The notes: a model not told the origin generated them from the sequence alone. 16,848 bases of DNA from JBBRLA01 sp038231615 (GCA_038231615.1 JBBRLA010000109.1:1-16848), one strand, 5' to 3'; counted from the first letter of the stretch, positions 10,301-16,848 are shown. Numbers and translations are program-made.

Positions 10301-10579
10301 ACCGCCTGCTTTTACCGCGTCCCCCGGGCCGGCGAGGAGCTCTTGCTGCACGTCCGCCTGCTCCCCCCCACCGCCGGGGCGTGGAGCGCCGACGTGACCG
10401 TGACCGATAGCGCCCTTTCGGTGGTCGCGACCCTTTCCGGAGTCATCGGCGTCCCCGCCAGCCGCCTGGCCGGCGCAGTGTGGGACGAGCAGGCCAAGGA
10501 CGGCACCGGCATCGCCTGGCAGCATTTTTATCGCCGCATGCATCATCAGCTCCTCGAAGGGGAAGACCATTCGTGGTAA
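4370..10579 (+). CDS. PUFA-synthase-like polyketide synthase 1: KS(inactive)-KS-AT-ACP-ACP-DH-like
   Basis: A 2069-residue iterative type I PKS subunit. KS1 (about 27-476) has Y227 where the nucleophilic Cys belongs (IDAGYASSLAA) but keeps H361 and H398. KS2 (about 498-958) has the full triad: C707 (DSACAS), H841 and H879. The AT (about 1078-1390) has nucleophile S1168 in GQSAGE and H1273 in HAYHS, closest to malonyl-type motifs. After an Ala-Pro-Val repeat linker come ACP1 (T1535) and ACP2 (T1680), both with GIDTVKQ where GIDS is expected. The C-terminus (about 1762-2069) resembles a double-hotdog dehydratase with degenerate motifs (H1788, D1953 kept; Gln position is Trp). The KS and ACP style resembles PfaA-type synthases. 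No KR or ER is present here. The start is uncertain: ATG 4370 is used, TTG 4367 precedes it, and ATG 4412 also keeps every domain. None has a good Shine-Dalgarno sequence. The stop overlaps the PKS2 start. Confidence 0.9.
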   Translation: MSSSRAALAAPGPAMSAERPQGNGDSPVAVIGLSCVLPGAIGPDAFWANALAGRSALRPLVGAEWTRCFQQDPAAPDRTYTLTAARIEDYRFDWRRFRMPPAEAESINPLQLMILEAGVSALQQVQKVPRDSTGIIIGSTGLGWQRDSGLRIRLHEMCDSVRESPSFAALPADRQKTILDEGRRWLEARLKPVSEDNVVNAAASVGAGRIAMHLDLRGLHYAIDAGYASSLAALDAGVRLLRDGSLDLALIGGVSELLTPLELVAFSKLGGLSHGRVAPFDASASGTLLGEGLALFALKRLPDALRDGEKIFAVVRGVGGSSDGRGKALCAPQPDGQALAMRRAYEDAGVDPRTIGFVECHATGTQVGDISEVRALSRVFGGADKGVALGSAKPLVGHLRAGAGAVGLLRAVLALHHRIIPPQINYATPNPAMELSQTPFFIPIEQLPLIARGGAEKPRAAVSAFGFGGNNFHAVLEAWDEKGHDTAQPARVFVHRSPEPIAIVGMGGIFPGTVNVPEFWQSLLAGIDATGEVPRDRWDIDKYHDPDRQRLDTSYSRLGCFLDKLPQLAERWRIPPSAMASIDPGQLLMLLSAEEALADASLETRSWDRDRVAIMLAFLPYQGKKFLADIRVNCGEFWEGLHGALTAAGIGAAQIKRVLSEAEDRFKSGLPPITEDTLTGYQGSINAARIASHFNFRGPHCVIDSACASTHAAIHAAVHALRRDACDVAITGGTWCDILPEFYVAACRFQALSAKGCRPFAADADGFIPGEGAGTLVLRRLSDAERDGERIHALIRSVAGSSDGKGRSVLAPSSEGEALAMQRALSEAGVTPGQVGYVECHGTGTALGDAVEATACARVYGPDRVGPLLIGSVKSNIGHLNAAAGVPAVIKTALALREGILPASLKSGDPNPTIKESGGAVRVVTERMLWPASADGPRRAGVSSFGVGGCNFHLVAEEYRPMRHRAIVGGDEAPADGVLPILVADGADFAACVKALRVQLADLGGIEPRAVWAKVAEAQARVSASRGACRVAIVAANRAEMNARHDLLRSALARGGAMGFLAKQGIFIGHPGSGRTAVVFPGQGPQYPNMLRAAAARFPILAETLAEADQAYQAICGRPLSPSFLVRDPEAYAQRDEDIHCAVFVVSCALFRLFSSYGLRFDALMGQSAGELSALVAAEVLTLEEGLLAMRTRTLAVLSLDLPDPGQMVALGCGTARAEELLPGLPGYCDLAADNGPSNCIVSGERPAMAALVRRCAEVGVEARVLAVSHAYHSQVIAGAQAGYLAELSRLRFRRPTREIVSTITGGSIAGLALADYPLHLSRQYVEPVCLTQAVEALHQGGVRLFVECGPKWALSTFIDEILGERPHIAQATLHPKVGEVEQVHRALACLFAHGAAELKPRQDVAPAHESPDFTSSIAEVPKKMEPVAAQSREDAVSLLRSLQSTITSFLHRWDEHVASAPVIASAPVIASTPVVASAPVVASAPVVAPAPVVAAGRFEEVRAAFISRLQKKTGYPADVLELDQDMEADLGIDTVKQVAIIADTRSQLGLPVDPAFKLRDYPTLRQVIHYLVSRLDEVGPPPTKPERPKEESRPFPPVVEAVARQAPSPVVEAGARQVPPPGVETIARQTPIPAAPAPADGGFERVRAVFIARLQHKTGYPADMLDLDLDMEADLGIDTVKQVAIIADTRGQLGLPVDPAFKLRDHPTLRKVVQYLVDRQVDGQPAQDQAAEPPPARPEIAQNAPAPQPPALIQPSAAAQASYRTVASLTLTAGQPGTLTLSSSSKHVVTDVRCLQLLLSAARQGQPQGALYRIEQLQVGAEARLGDTGTLFLSVQAEPAAATPGPTRYRVVSPLTADGATPAHMEALVLIAPAPGEPPQLLPEVSAALDRRGKPRNGLALLSSMNRVAGTGARAAVVWAWGTRYDEVVGGVRLSESMEEPLEAFALGELIDGAFWLSDFGWYGLSGAVHCFGGVKTACFYRVPRAGEELLLHVRLLPPTAGAWSADVTVTDSALSVVATLSGVIGVPASRLAGAVWDEQAKDGTGIAWQHFYRRMHHQLLEGEDHSW
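8744..8851 (+). repeat. Six tandem 18-bp units encoding an Ala-Pro-Val linker
   Basis: Six in-frame 18-bp units encode ASAPVI, ASAPVI, ASTPVV, ASAPVV, ASAPVV and APAPVV. They form a flexible hinge between the AT and ACP1 of PKS1. Such Ala/Pro-rich linkers give carrier domains reach. The nearly identical units may vary in copy number by slippage. Confidence 0.9.
8864..9529 (+). repeat. Tandem ACP duplication (two 77-codon copies)
   Basis: Copy 1 spans 8864-9094 and copy 2 spans 9299-9529. Aligned without gaps they match at 64 of 77 residues by hand count, and the stretch from MEADLGIDTV through ADTR is identical. Tandem interchangeable carrier domains are a hallmark of PUFA synthases, where copy number affects output. 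Both copies carry Thr at the prosthetic-group position (codons at 8972 and 9407). Confidence 0.9.
9164..9271 (+). repeat. Three tandem 36-bp units in the inter-ACP linker
   Basis: Three in-frame units encode VVEAVARQAPSP, VVEAGARQVPPP and GVETIARQTPIP. They form part of the proline-rich linker between ACP1 and ACP2. The repeats are diverged, so they are older than the 18-bp array upstream. Confidence 0.8.
10558..10565 (+). promoter_or_regulatory. Ribosome binding site deciding the GTG start of PKS2
   Basis: AGGGGAAG ends 7 bases before GTG at 10573, within the last codons of PKS1. It supports a GTG start that overlaps the PKS1 stop codon by 7 bases. The frame stays open upstream, but the earlier start at 10480 would lie deep inside PKS1 and add no conserved sequence. 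Confidence 0.7.
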
Positions 10580-13500
10580 GTGGGGCCCGCCCCAGAATCG
10601 CCATCGTCGGCATGGCCTGCACGCTGCCCGGGGCCCACGGGGCCAAGGCATTGTGGCAGCGGCTGCTCGAAAAGCACCAGCCCTTCGGCGTCCTACCAAA
10701 AGACCGCTGGGACCCCGAGGTCTACGCCCAGGACCTACCATTGGGATCCAATCATTCCTATGAAAGGGGCGCGATCATCGAGGACGTCCAGGTCGACTGG
10801 CGCACCCTGCGCCTGCCGCCCTTGCAAGTCGAGCGCATGCACCGCCAAGAGAAGGTCGTCCTGGCCACCATGAGCGAGGCCCTGGCCGACGCCGGCATCT
10901 CCCCCGGCGATGGCCCCTGGGAAAAGGCCCAAGTGGTGGTGGCGGCCAGCACCCTGGGCCCCGATCCGGGCACCGATCACGGCAGGCGCATCCGCCGCTT
11001 CGAGCTGGCCGCTCCGGTCAGCGATGCCCTGGCCGCGCTCCTGCCCGGGCAGCAGGTCGAGATCGACGAGATCATCGAGCAGCTCTTCGACCTGGCCGCC
11101 CCGCCCATCGATCCCGATTCGATGACCACCTCGGCCAGTCTGATCGCCGGGCGCCTGGCCAATCTTTACGACTTTCGCGGCGGACACCTGGCGGTGGACG
11201 CTGGAATGGCCTCGTCCCTGGCGGCGGTGGACTGGGCCGCTACCACCCTTTCCACCGGCACCTCCGATCTGGTCCTGGTGTGCGGCGTCTCGCCCCTTCT
11301 GACCCCCTCGGCCATCCTCAATTTCGCCCATCGCGGCTACCTCACCGCCACCTACCCGCGCCCGCTCTGCGAAGACGCCGACGGGACGCTTCTGGGCGAG
11401 GGCTGCGGGGCCGTGGTGCTGGTGCGGCTCGAAGACGCAGTTGCAGACGTAGACCGCAAAAAGCGACGGGTCTACGCCTGCATCGACGGCATCGGCTCCG
11501 CCGTGGTACATCCCCGGGAGGGCAAGCGGGCGCAGGAACGCTGCGCCGCCGACGCCCTTTCCGCCGCCCTGCGTCAGGCCGGCTGCGCCCCCGGCGACAT
11601 CCACTTCGTCGAGACCCGGGCCTGCGGCCTGGCCGACGACCGCGCCGAGCTGCGCGGCCTGGCACAGGTGCTCTGCGTCGGCCGCGACCTGGATCACCCG
11701 CTGCATGTCACCTCCAGCGTCGGCAACGTCGGCTTCCTTCAGGCAGCGTCGGGCATCGTGGGGCTCATCAAGGCGGCGCAGGCGCTCTCGCAGAAGACCT
11801 GGCCCGGGCAGCCTACCCTCCCCACTTCTGGACAGCTTCCCGGGGGCGTCCGCGTCCCGGGCGAGCCGGTCGCCCTTTATCCCCTGCAGCGCGTCGGGGT
11901 CAGCGACACCGGCATCGGGCCCCTCGCGTATCACGCGATCCTCTCCGCCGCGCCTGACAAGTCCAGGCCCATGCTTATTGACGAAGCCCTGCGTCCGCCC
12001 CTCAAGAACCGCCGCCAGAGCGACGGGGTGGCCATCGTCGGCTGCGGCATCCTGGTGCCGCAGAGCAACGACGTGCCCACCTTCTGGCGCAACATCCTCG
12101 ACCGGGTCGAGGCCATCGGCGACCTGCCGCGCTCCCGCTGGGACGTGGACAAGCTCATCGGCGCCAGCAAGGAGCTGGGGGCTTTGTTGAAGACGCGGCT
12201 GGCCGGGGTAGTGGACCTGCCGCCCCTCGACCTTTCGCGCTTTGGCGTCCCGCCTGCCGACGCCAAGGTGCTGGACCCGGCGGTGAGCCTGGCCCTTCTG
12301 GCCAGCGAGCAGGCCCTGGGTGACGCCCGCTTCGCCCCCGGCAACTGGCACCCCGAGCGGGTCAAGGTGATCCTCGGGCAGCTCCCCCTGCGGGCCATGG
12401 AGGCCGAGGCCGAGAAGCGCGTGCTCTTCGCCAACCACCTGCGTCTGACCGCCGAGGCCATGCGCGAGGCCGGCATCGGCGACACCGAAGTGCGCCAGGT
12501 GATCGAGCACGCCCGCACCCACTTCGATCGCACCTCGCCCGCGCTTTCTTCGGAGACCTTGCAGGCGTTCTCCGGCCTGACCGCGGCGGCCAAGGTGGCC
12601 GCGGCCTATGACTTCCGCGGGGGTGCCCTATCGGTGGACGCGGCCTGCGGATCGTCCCTGGCGGCGCTGCACTTCGGCGTCGAGAGCCTGCTTCTGGGCG
12701 AGGCCGACGCGGTCCTTTGCGGGGGCGTGGCCTACAATCTTCTGCCCGAATATTACCTGTCCCTGAGCATGCTGGGTTTCCTGGCACCCCGGGTCGAGGC
12801 GCCCTTTTCCCTGAAGGGCAACGGCTTCGTCCCGGCGGAGGGCGCCGGCATCGTCGTTCTGCGGCGCCTTTCGGACGCGGTGCAAGGCCGCGAGCCGATC
12901 TACGCGGTAATCCGTGGGGTGGGCTGCTCCAGCGATGGCAAGGGCCTGTCGATCTTCGCCCCCAACACCGCCGGGCAGCAGCGGGCCATCCACCGCGCCC
13001 TGGCCGCCGCCGAGATCAGCGCCGACGATCTGGACCTCCTTGAGGCCCACGGCGCCGGCACCCGCCTGGGCGACCGCACCGAGATGGAGACCTACGCCGC
13101 CGTTTTCGGCCAGCGCGACCCCGGGCGGCCCTTGAACATCGGGACTTTGAAGTCGCAGATCGGCCACTTGAGTTCCGCCGCCGGCATCGCCAGCGTGATC
13201 AAGGTGGCCCTGGCCTTGCGCGATCGCCTGTTGCCTGGCGGTGCGGGCGAGGGGCAGCCCCACCCCGAGCTGCCCTTCGGCAGGCTCCCTCTGGAACTGG
13301 CCAGCCACTCCCGGGCGTGGATCGTCCCTTCGCGGAAGAAGCGTTGGGCCGGGGTCAGCGCCTTCGGTCTGGGCGGCGTCAACTACCACGTGGTCCTGCA
13401 GGAGCACGACGATCCGCTTTCGGGCGATCGCCGCGCCCCCACCGCCGCGGCGCTCCACCCCGCCCCGCTGCCCGCCCGGGGCACCCGGGCGGATCGCTTC

Positions 13501-16008
13501 GCCGTCGAGCTGTGCCCCCTGTCCCTGCCGGTGCGCCCGCCGCTCTTTTCGTTCCGCGGGCGGCACGTCCTTTTGCTCCTGCCCGCGGCCTTGGGGGACC
13601 CCGGGCTCGGGAAGATCATGTCCCAGCGGTTGCGGGACCGCGGCGCCCGGGTCTCGCAATTCTCGGCCAACGCCGAGGCCCAGGTCGGGGCCCTGGTGGC
13701 CGCGGCCCGGGGGCGCGAGGGAGACATTGACGGCGTCATCGACATGAGCTTGTGCACGCCCGACCCCGGTCTTTTGGACGGGTCGGTGGCGGCCTTCGCC
13801 GAGGTCATGGACTGGCACACCCGCCTTTCGTTCGGGGTGCTGCGCGAGGTCTACGATCGCTTCTCCACCGCCGCGGCCCACTCGGTGTGCTTCGTAGCGG
13901 TCACCGCCATGGGCGGCAGCCTGGGCATGCTGCCCAGCAAGAACGGCAACCCCCTGGGCGCCGTCCTGGTCGGCATGGTGCGGGGCCTGAAGCAGGAATT
14001 GCCCGCCGTCGTGGCCAAGGCCATCGACTTCGACCCCGACGCCCTGCCCGAACGAATGACCGACGAGGTGCTGCGCGAGGTCGAGGACGGCAACGACCGC
14101 ATGGACGTGGCCCACGCCGGCAGGCGCTTCGTGCTGAACCTGCGCCGCGAGAGCTTTACCGATAACAGCCCGATAGTACGCCCGATCCGCGAGGGCGACG
14201 TGTTTCTTTTCTCGGGCGGCGGCCGCGGGGTGACCTTCGAGTGCGCCTGCGCCCTGTCCCGCCTCGGCGTCCACGTCATCGTCACCGGGCGGACCTCCCC
14301 GCCGGACCCATCGCTGCCCTTTCTGGAGATGGACGATGCGGCGTTCCTGGCCTATCAGAAAGAGCAACTGGTGCTTTGCCGGGCCGCTGACCCCACGCTG
14401 ACCCCGGTTCGTTTCGGGCAAAAATTCGCCGGGCGGGTGCGCCAGCGCGAGTTGCACAAGAACCTTATACGGGCGCGGCGCTTCGAACTGCCCCTGTCCT
14501 ACGAGCTGTGCGACATCACCGATCTGTCCCAGGTGCAGGCCCTGGCGAAACGGGTGCGCGATCGCCATGGGCACATCGACGGGGTGGCCCACGGGGCGAT
14601 GGTCGAGTGGTCGCGCAGCCTGCCGGGCAAAACCCCCGACATGATCGAGAAGACCCTGGCCACCAAGGTGGTCGGGGTGCTGAACCTGCTGGAGGCCTGC
14701 AAGAACGATCCGCTGCGCATCTTCATGTGCTTCGGATCGGGCGCCGGCATTTTTGGCAACCGCGGGCAGATCGACTACAGCGCCGCCAACGCCCTGATGG
14801 CCGCGATGCTGGTGCAAAAGGCCGCCCGACGCGAGCATCCGATGAGCCACGTCACCATGGACTGGACCGCCTGGCAGGAGGTCGGCGCCGCAGCGGCCAA
14901 CCCGGACATCGCCGCCCTGGTCGAGCGCACCGGGGTGACCAGCATAAAACCCGCCGAGGGCACCTACTGGTTCCTGAGCGAGCTGTGCCTGGGGCGAGGC
15001 AACGAGACGGTGATCTTCGAGGAACGCATGCTCCACGACTGGCCCTTCCTCGGGCGCACCGCCGAGGGCACCGGCGAGCGGGCCATCGAGTTCGACGACC
15101 GCGGCAGGCCGCTTTTGCCCGGGGCCTGGCCGCTTTGCGATTACCTGATCGAGAGCGGACCGGGGCGGGTGCTCTTCGAGCGGCGCATCGAGGTGGAGCG
15201 CGACAGCTTCCTTTCGCAGCACCGCCTGTACGGGACGCCGATCGTCCCGGCCACCTTCGGCTGCGAGATCCTGGCCGAAGCAGCGGCGCTGACCTCGCCG
15301 GGCTGGCAGATCGAGATCATGCAGGACGTGGTGATCGGCGATCCGGTGAAGCTGCATCGGGACACTCCGGTGCTCATTCGCGCCAGCGCCAGGGTGATCG
15401 ACGAGACTGAGGACCGGCGCATTGTCGAGGCAGAGACCCACTCGCACCTTTTTTTGCGCGGCCGGGCGCTGCAACAGGACCGGCTGCACCACCGGGGGCG
15501 CTTCGTCTTGCGCCGCTCCGGCCCGCGGGAGCCGCGGCGCATCGACCTGCCCGAACCGACCGGCACGATCCATGCCCGCTCGTTCTTCCACCTGGCCAAG
15601 GACCCGGTGTACCTGGGGCCGCTCTTCTGCCGGGCGGAGCAACTTCATCTCTTCGAGAACGGGGTGGGCGGGATGGTCCGGGCGCCGCGGCAGCGGGATA
15701 TGATCCGGGACATCTCGTACCCGCAGTTCCAGGTGGATCCCCTGCTTCTGGACGCGTCGTTCCAGATCGCCGCGAACTGGGACGGGCAGAAGAATCTTTT
15801 TGTGTCGATCCCCCTGGCGGTGGGAAAGATGATCCTGGGCCGGATGCGGCGGCGCGGGGAGCACGCCCAGGTGCGGGCGCAGGTGGTGCGGGTGGCCGAC
15901 CCCGACGTGTTCTACGACATCATGGTCACCGGCGATGAGGGGCAGGTGCTGGTCGAACTTCAAGGGGTGCACCTGCGCCGGATCGGTCCCCTTTCGGAGG
16001 TCAGATGA
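10573..16008 (+). CDS. PUFA-synthase-like polyketide synthase 2: KS(inactive, CLF-like)-KS-KR-DH
   Basis: An 1811-residue partner subunit starting at GTG 10573, coupled to PKS1. KS3 (about 6-455) has lost all three catalytic residues: M212 for Cys (VDAGMASSLAA), R349 for the first His (VETRACG) and F388 for the second His (NVGFLQAAS), so it is structural or chain-length-factor-like. KS4 (about 485-945) is intact: C692 (DAACGSS), H826 and H865. The KR has a structural subdomain (about 995-1200) and a catalytic Rossmann part (about 1205-1500) with SGGGRGVTFE, K1365, S1389, Y1402 and N1406, close in style to the PfaA reductase. The DH (about 1520-1805) has H1550-x3-G1554-x4-P1559 and D1727-x3-Q1731, so it looks active. 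There is no AT, ACP, ER or thioesterase, so it must act on chains carried by PKS1. The stop overlaps the next start as ATGA. Confidence 0.92.
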   Translation: MVSGARPRIAIVGMACTLPGAHGAKALWQRLLEKHQPFGVLPKDRWDPEVYAQDLPLGSNHSYERGAIIEDVQVDWRTLRLPPLQVERMHRQEKVVLATMSEALADAGISPGDGPWEKAQVVVAASTLGPDPGTDHGRRIRRFELAAPVSDALAALLPGQQVEIDEIIEQLFDLAAPPIDPDSMTTSASLIAGRLANLYDFRGGHLAVDAGMASSLAAVDWAATTLSTGTSDLVLVCGVSPLLTPSAILNFAHRGYLTATYPRPLCEDADGTLLGEGCGAVVLVRLEDAVADVDRKKRRVYACIDGIGSAVVHPREGKRAQERCAADALSAALRQAGCAPGDIHFVETRACGLADDRAELRGLAQVLCVGRDLDHPLHVTSSVGNVGFLQAASGIVGLIKAAQALSQKTWPGQPTLPTSGQLPGGVRVPGEPVALYPLQRVGVSDTGIGPLAYHAILSAAPDKSRPMLIDEALRPPLKNRRQSDGVAIVGCGILVPQSNDVPTFWRNILDRVEAIGDLPRSRWDVDKLIGASKELGALLKTRLAGVVDLPPLDLSRFGVPPADAKVLDPAVSLALLASEQALGDARFAPGNWHPERVKVILGQLPLRAMEAEAEKRVLFANHLRLTAEAMREAGIGDTEVRQVIEHARTHFDRTSPALSSETLQAFSGLTAAAKVAAAYDFRGGALSVDAACGSSLAALHFGVESLLLGEADAVLCGGVAYNLLPEYYLSLSMLGFLAPRVEAPFSLKGNGFVPAEGAGIVVLRRLSDAVQGREPIYAVIRGVGCSSDGKGLSIFAPNTAGQQRAIHRALAAAEISADDLDLLEAHGAGTRLGDRTEMETYAAVFGQRDPGRPLNIGTLKSQIGHLSSAAGIASVIKVALALRDRLLPGGAGEGQPHPELPFGRLPLELASHSRAWIVPSRKKRWAGVSAFGLGGVNYHVVLQEHDDPLSGDRRAPTAAALHPAPLPARGTRADRFAVELCPLSLPVRPPLFSFRGRHVLLLLPAALGDPGLGKIMSQRLRDRGARVSQFSANAEAQVGALVAAARGREGDIDGVIDMSLCTPDPGLLDGSVAAFAEVMDWHTRLSFGVLREVYDRFSTAAAHSVCFVAVTAMGGSLGMLPSKNGNPLGAVLVGMVRGLKQELPAVVAKAIDFDPDALPERMTDEVLREVEDGNDRMDVAHAGRRFVLNLRRESFTDNSPIVRPIREGDVFLFSGGGRGVTFECACALSRLGVHVIVTGRTSPPDPSLPFLEMDDAAFLAYQKEQLVLCRAADPTLTPVRFGQKFAGRVRQRELHKNLIRARRFELPLSYELCDITDLSQVQALAKRVRDRHGHIDGVAHGAMVEWSRSLPGKTPDMIEKTLATKVVGVLNLLEACKNDPLRIFMCFGSGAGIFGNRGQIDYSAANALMAAMLVQKAARREHPMSHVTMDWTAWQEVGAAAANPDIAALVERTGVTSIKPAEGTYWFLSELCLGRGNETVIFEERMLHDWPFLGRTAEGTGERAIEFDDRGRPLLPGAWPLCDYLIESGPGRVLFERRIEVERDSFLSQHRLYGTPIVPATFGCEILAEAAALTSPGWQIEIMQDVVIGDPVKLHRDTPVLIRASARVIDETEDRRIVEAETHSHLFLRGRALQQDRLHHRGRFVLRRSGPREPRRIDLPEPTGTIHARSFFHLAKDPVYLGPLFCRAEQLHLFENGVGGMVRAPRQRDMIRDISYPQFQVDPLLLDASFQIAANWDGQKNLFVSIPLAVGKMILGRMRRRGEHAQVRAQVVRVADPDVFYDIMVTGDEGQVLVELQGVHLRRIGPLSEVR

Positions 16009-16814
16009 GGGGGGACCTCCTTCGCGTCGTGGTGGCACGGCGGGTCGAGCAGCCGGCCGCCGCGTCCCTTGCAGGCTGGTCGCGGCTGGCGCCGGAGGAG
16101 GCGGCGCTTCTGGGGCCAGGGGCCACCGGAAAGCGTCGCGCCGAATTCCTGGCGGGCCGGCTCGCGGCGAAAGAGGCGGTGGCCCGGCTTACCGCGGGGG
16201 GCAAGGGCGATGGCATCGGGAACCAGCACATCGGCCTGGACCTGCTGATGCCTGGGGCGGAACTTTCCCAGTCCACCCTGGACGCCGCCGCGCAAGGCTT
16301 CGTGAAGGACGCGGACGGGGTGGCCATCCTGCGGGCGACCGGGGCGTACCAGGGGCAGCCCCGGGCGGTGCACCTGCGGGAGCAGAGTTGCCAGCGGGCC
16401 GAGCAGGTCTCGATCAGCCATGTAGATGGGGTGGCGCTGGCGGCGGCGTCGTGGCAGAGAATAGGCCTGGATCTGATGACCATCGAGGCGCTGGGCGACG
16501 CTTTCATCGAGGAGGCGTTCGCGCCCGAGGAACTTTCGAAGTGGGCCAATATCTACCAGAGGAACCAGTTGGGCGATGCGGAGATCTGCACGGCCTTTGC
16601 CGCGAAGGAGGCCGCGCTGAAGTGGCTCGGCTGCGGCCTGCGCGTTCCCTTGCACAGCGTGGTGGTCACCCCGGGCTTCTGCCTCATCAAGGGCGAGTTC
16701 TCGGTGGGCATCTGCCAGGAGGGAAAGCCCAAAACACGCAGCCTGGCCTGGACGTGGCGCTCGCCGAGCCGCGTGTGGGTCTTGCTCAGCCAGGGAGGGA
16801 CCGACTACAGATAG
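16005..16814 (+). CDS. 4'-phosphopantetheinyl transferase (Sfp/PfaE-like)
   Basis: A 269-residue protein that should transfer phosphopantetheine from CoA to carrier domains, presumably those of PKS1. Family signatures: RRAEFLAGRLAAKEAV (44-59), SISHVDG with H139, the metal-binding D156 in IGLDLM, an EEAFAPEEL helix, and the core FAAKEAALKWLGCG with K201, E202 and K206. Sfp-type enzymes commonly have Glu two residues after the first Asp, but here that position is Met158, as can occur in related enzymes. About 75 residues lie between the first motif and the SISH motif, which is longer than I expect for Sfp. The ATG overlaps the PKS2 stop by 4 bases and has GGAGG at 15996-16000, 4 bases upstream, so expression is tied to the synthase. 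Its 3' end overlaps a probable convergent gene by 10 bases. Confidence 0.88.
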   Translation: MRGDLLRVVVARRVEQPAAASLAGWSRLAPEEAALLGPGATGKRRAEFLAGRLAAKEAVARLTAGGKGDGIGNQHIGLDLLMPGAELSQSTLDAAAQGFVKDADGVAILRATGAYQGQPRAVHLREQSCQRAEQVSISHVDGVALAAASWQRIGLDLMTIEALGDAFIEEAFAPEELSKWANIYQRNQLGDAEICTAFAAKEAALKWLGCGLRVPLHSVVVTPGFCLIKGEFSVGICQEGKPKTRSLAWTWRSPSRVWVLLSQGGTDYR

Positions 16815-16848
16815 GCCGGGTCGCGGTGCTCCCCGAAGACCTCGCGGA
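16805..16848 (-). CDS. Probable C-terminal end of a convergent gene (13 residues visible)
   Basis: Read on the minus strand from the right edge, an open frame gives REVFGEHRDPAYL followed by TAG at 16807-16805. Twelve of thirteen codons end in G or C, as in the other genes here. It would overlap the last 10 bases of the phosphopantetheinyl transferase gene tail to tail. The fragment is too short to identify, and a chance frame cannot be excluded. Confidence 0.35.
   Translation of the reverse strand, partial: REVFGEHRDPAYL

Noticed and set aside
6494..10741. 1415-codon minus-strand open frame antisense to PKS1
   Set aside because: It contains Gly-Arg-Asp repeats produced by the complement of the Ala-Pro linker and no protein family signatures. 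It is a high-GC shadow.
12628..16038. 1136-codon minus-strand open frame antisense to PKS2
   Set aside because: It is His-, Pro- and Gln-rich with no domains, opposite well-conserved KS, KR and DH sequence.

Overview
The window is high-GC bacterial DNA. The sampled coding lines are roughly two-thirds G+C. It carries two divergently transcribed gene blocks. A DUF2378 (TIGR02265)-type protein, a family I associate with myxobacteria, together with a large hybrid histidine kinase and PUFA-synthase-like polyketide synthases, suggests Myxococcota or a related former deltaproteobacterial lineage. That assignment is inferred from gene content only.

Minus-strand block (4146 down to 1): a small, noticeably lower-GC DUF2378-like gene, then a 930-residue hybrid histidine kinase (PAS-PAS-HisKA-HATPase-REC-REC-Hpt), then a stand-alone receiver protein, then the first 83 codons of an unidentified gene that runs off the left edge. 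The first three genes are separated by only 8 bases each, so they look like one operon encoding a complete His-Asp-His-Asp phosphorelay with an unusual accessory protein in front.

Divergent control region (4147-4369): about 220 bases of low-GC DNA. It contains a perfect 10-bp-arm inverted repeat and a short GC hairpin followed by four T residues just upstream of the first PKS start. No convincing promoter could be assigned by eye.

Plus-strand block (4370-16814): three translationally coupled genes, with overlaps of 7 and 4 bases. PKS1 (2069 aa) is KS(Cys to Tyr)-KS-AT-ACP-ACP-degenerate DH. PKS2 (1811 aa) is KS(Cys to Met, both His lost)-KS-KR-DH. The third gene is a phosphopantetheinyl transferase. 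The acyltransferase and carrier domains are only on PKS1, and the only recognisable ketoreductase and intact dehydratase are only on PKS2, so the two must work together on the same carrier-bound chain. No enoylreductase is visible, so the expected chemistry is iterative condensation, ketoreduction and dehydration, giving a polyene or polyunsaturated acyl chain. The odd features are a dead-then-live KS pair at the start of both proteins and a threonine in place of the phosphopantetheine-bearing serine in both ACPs. A convergent gene probably ends at 16805.
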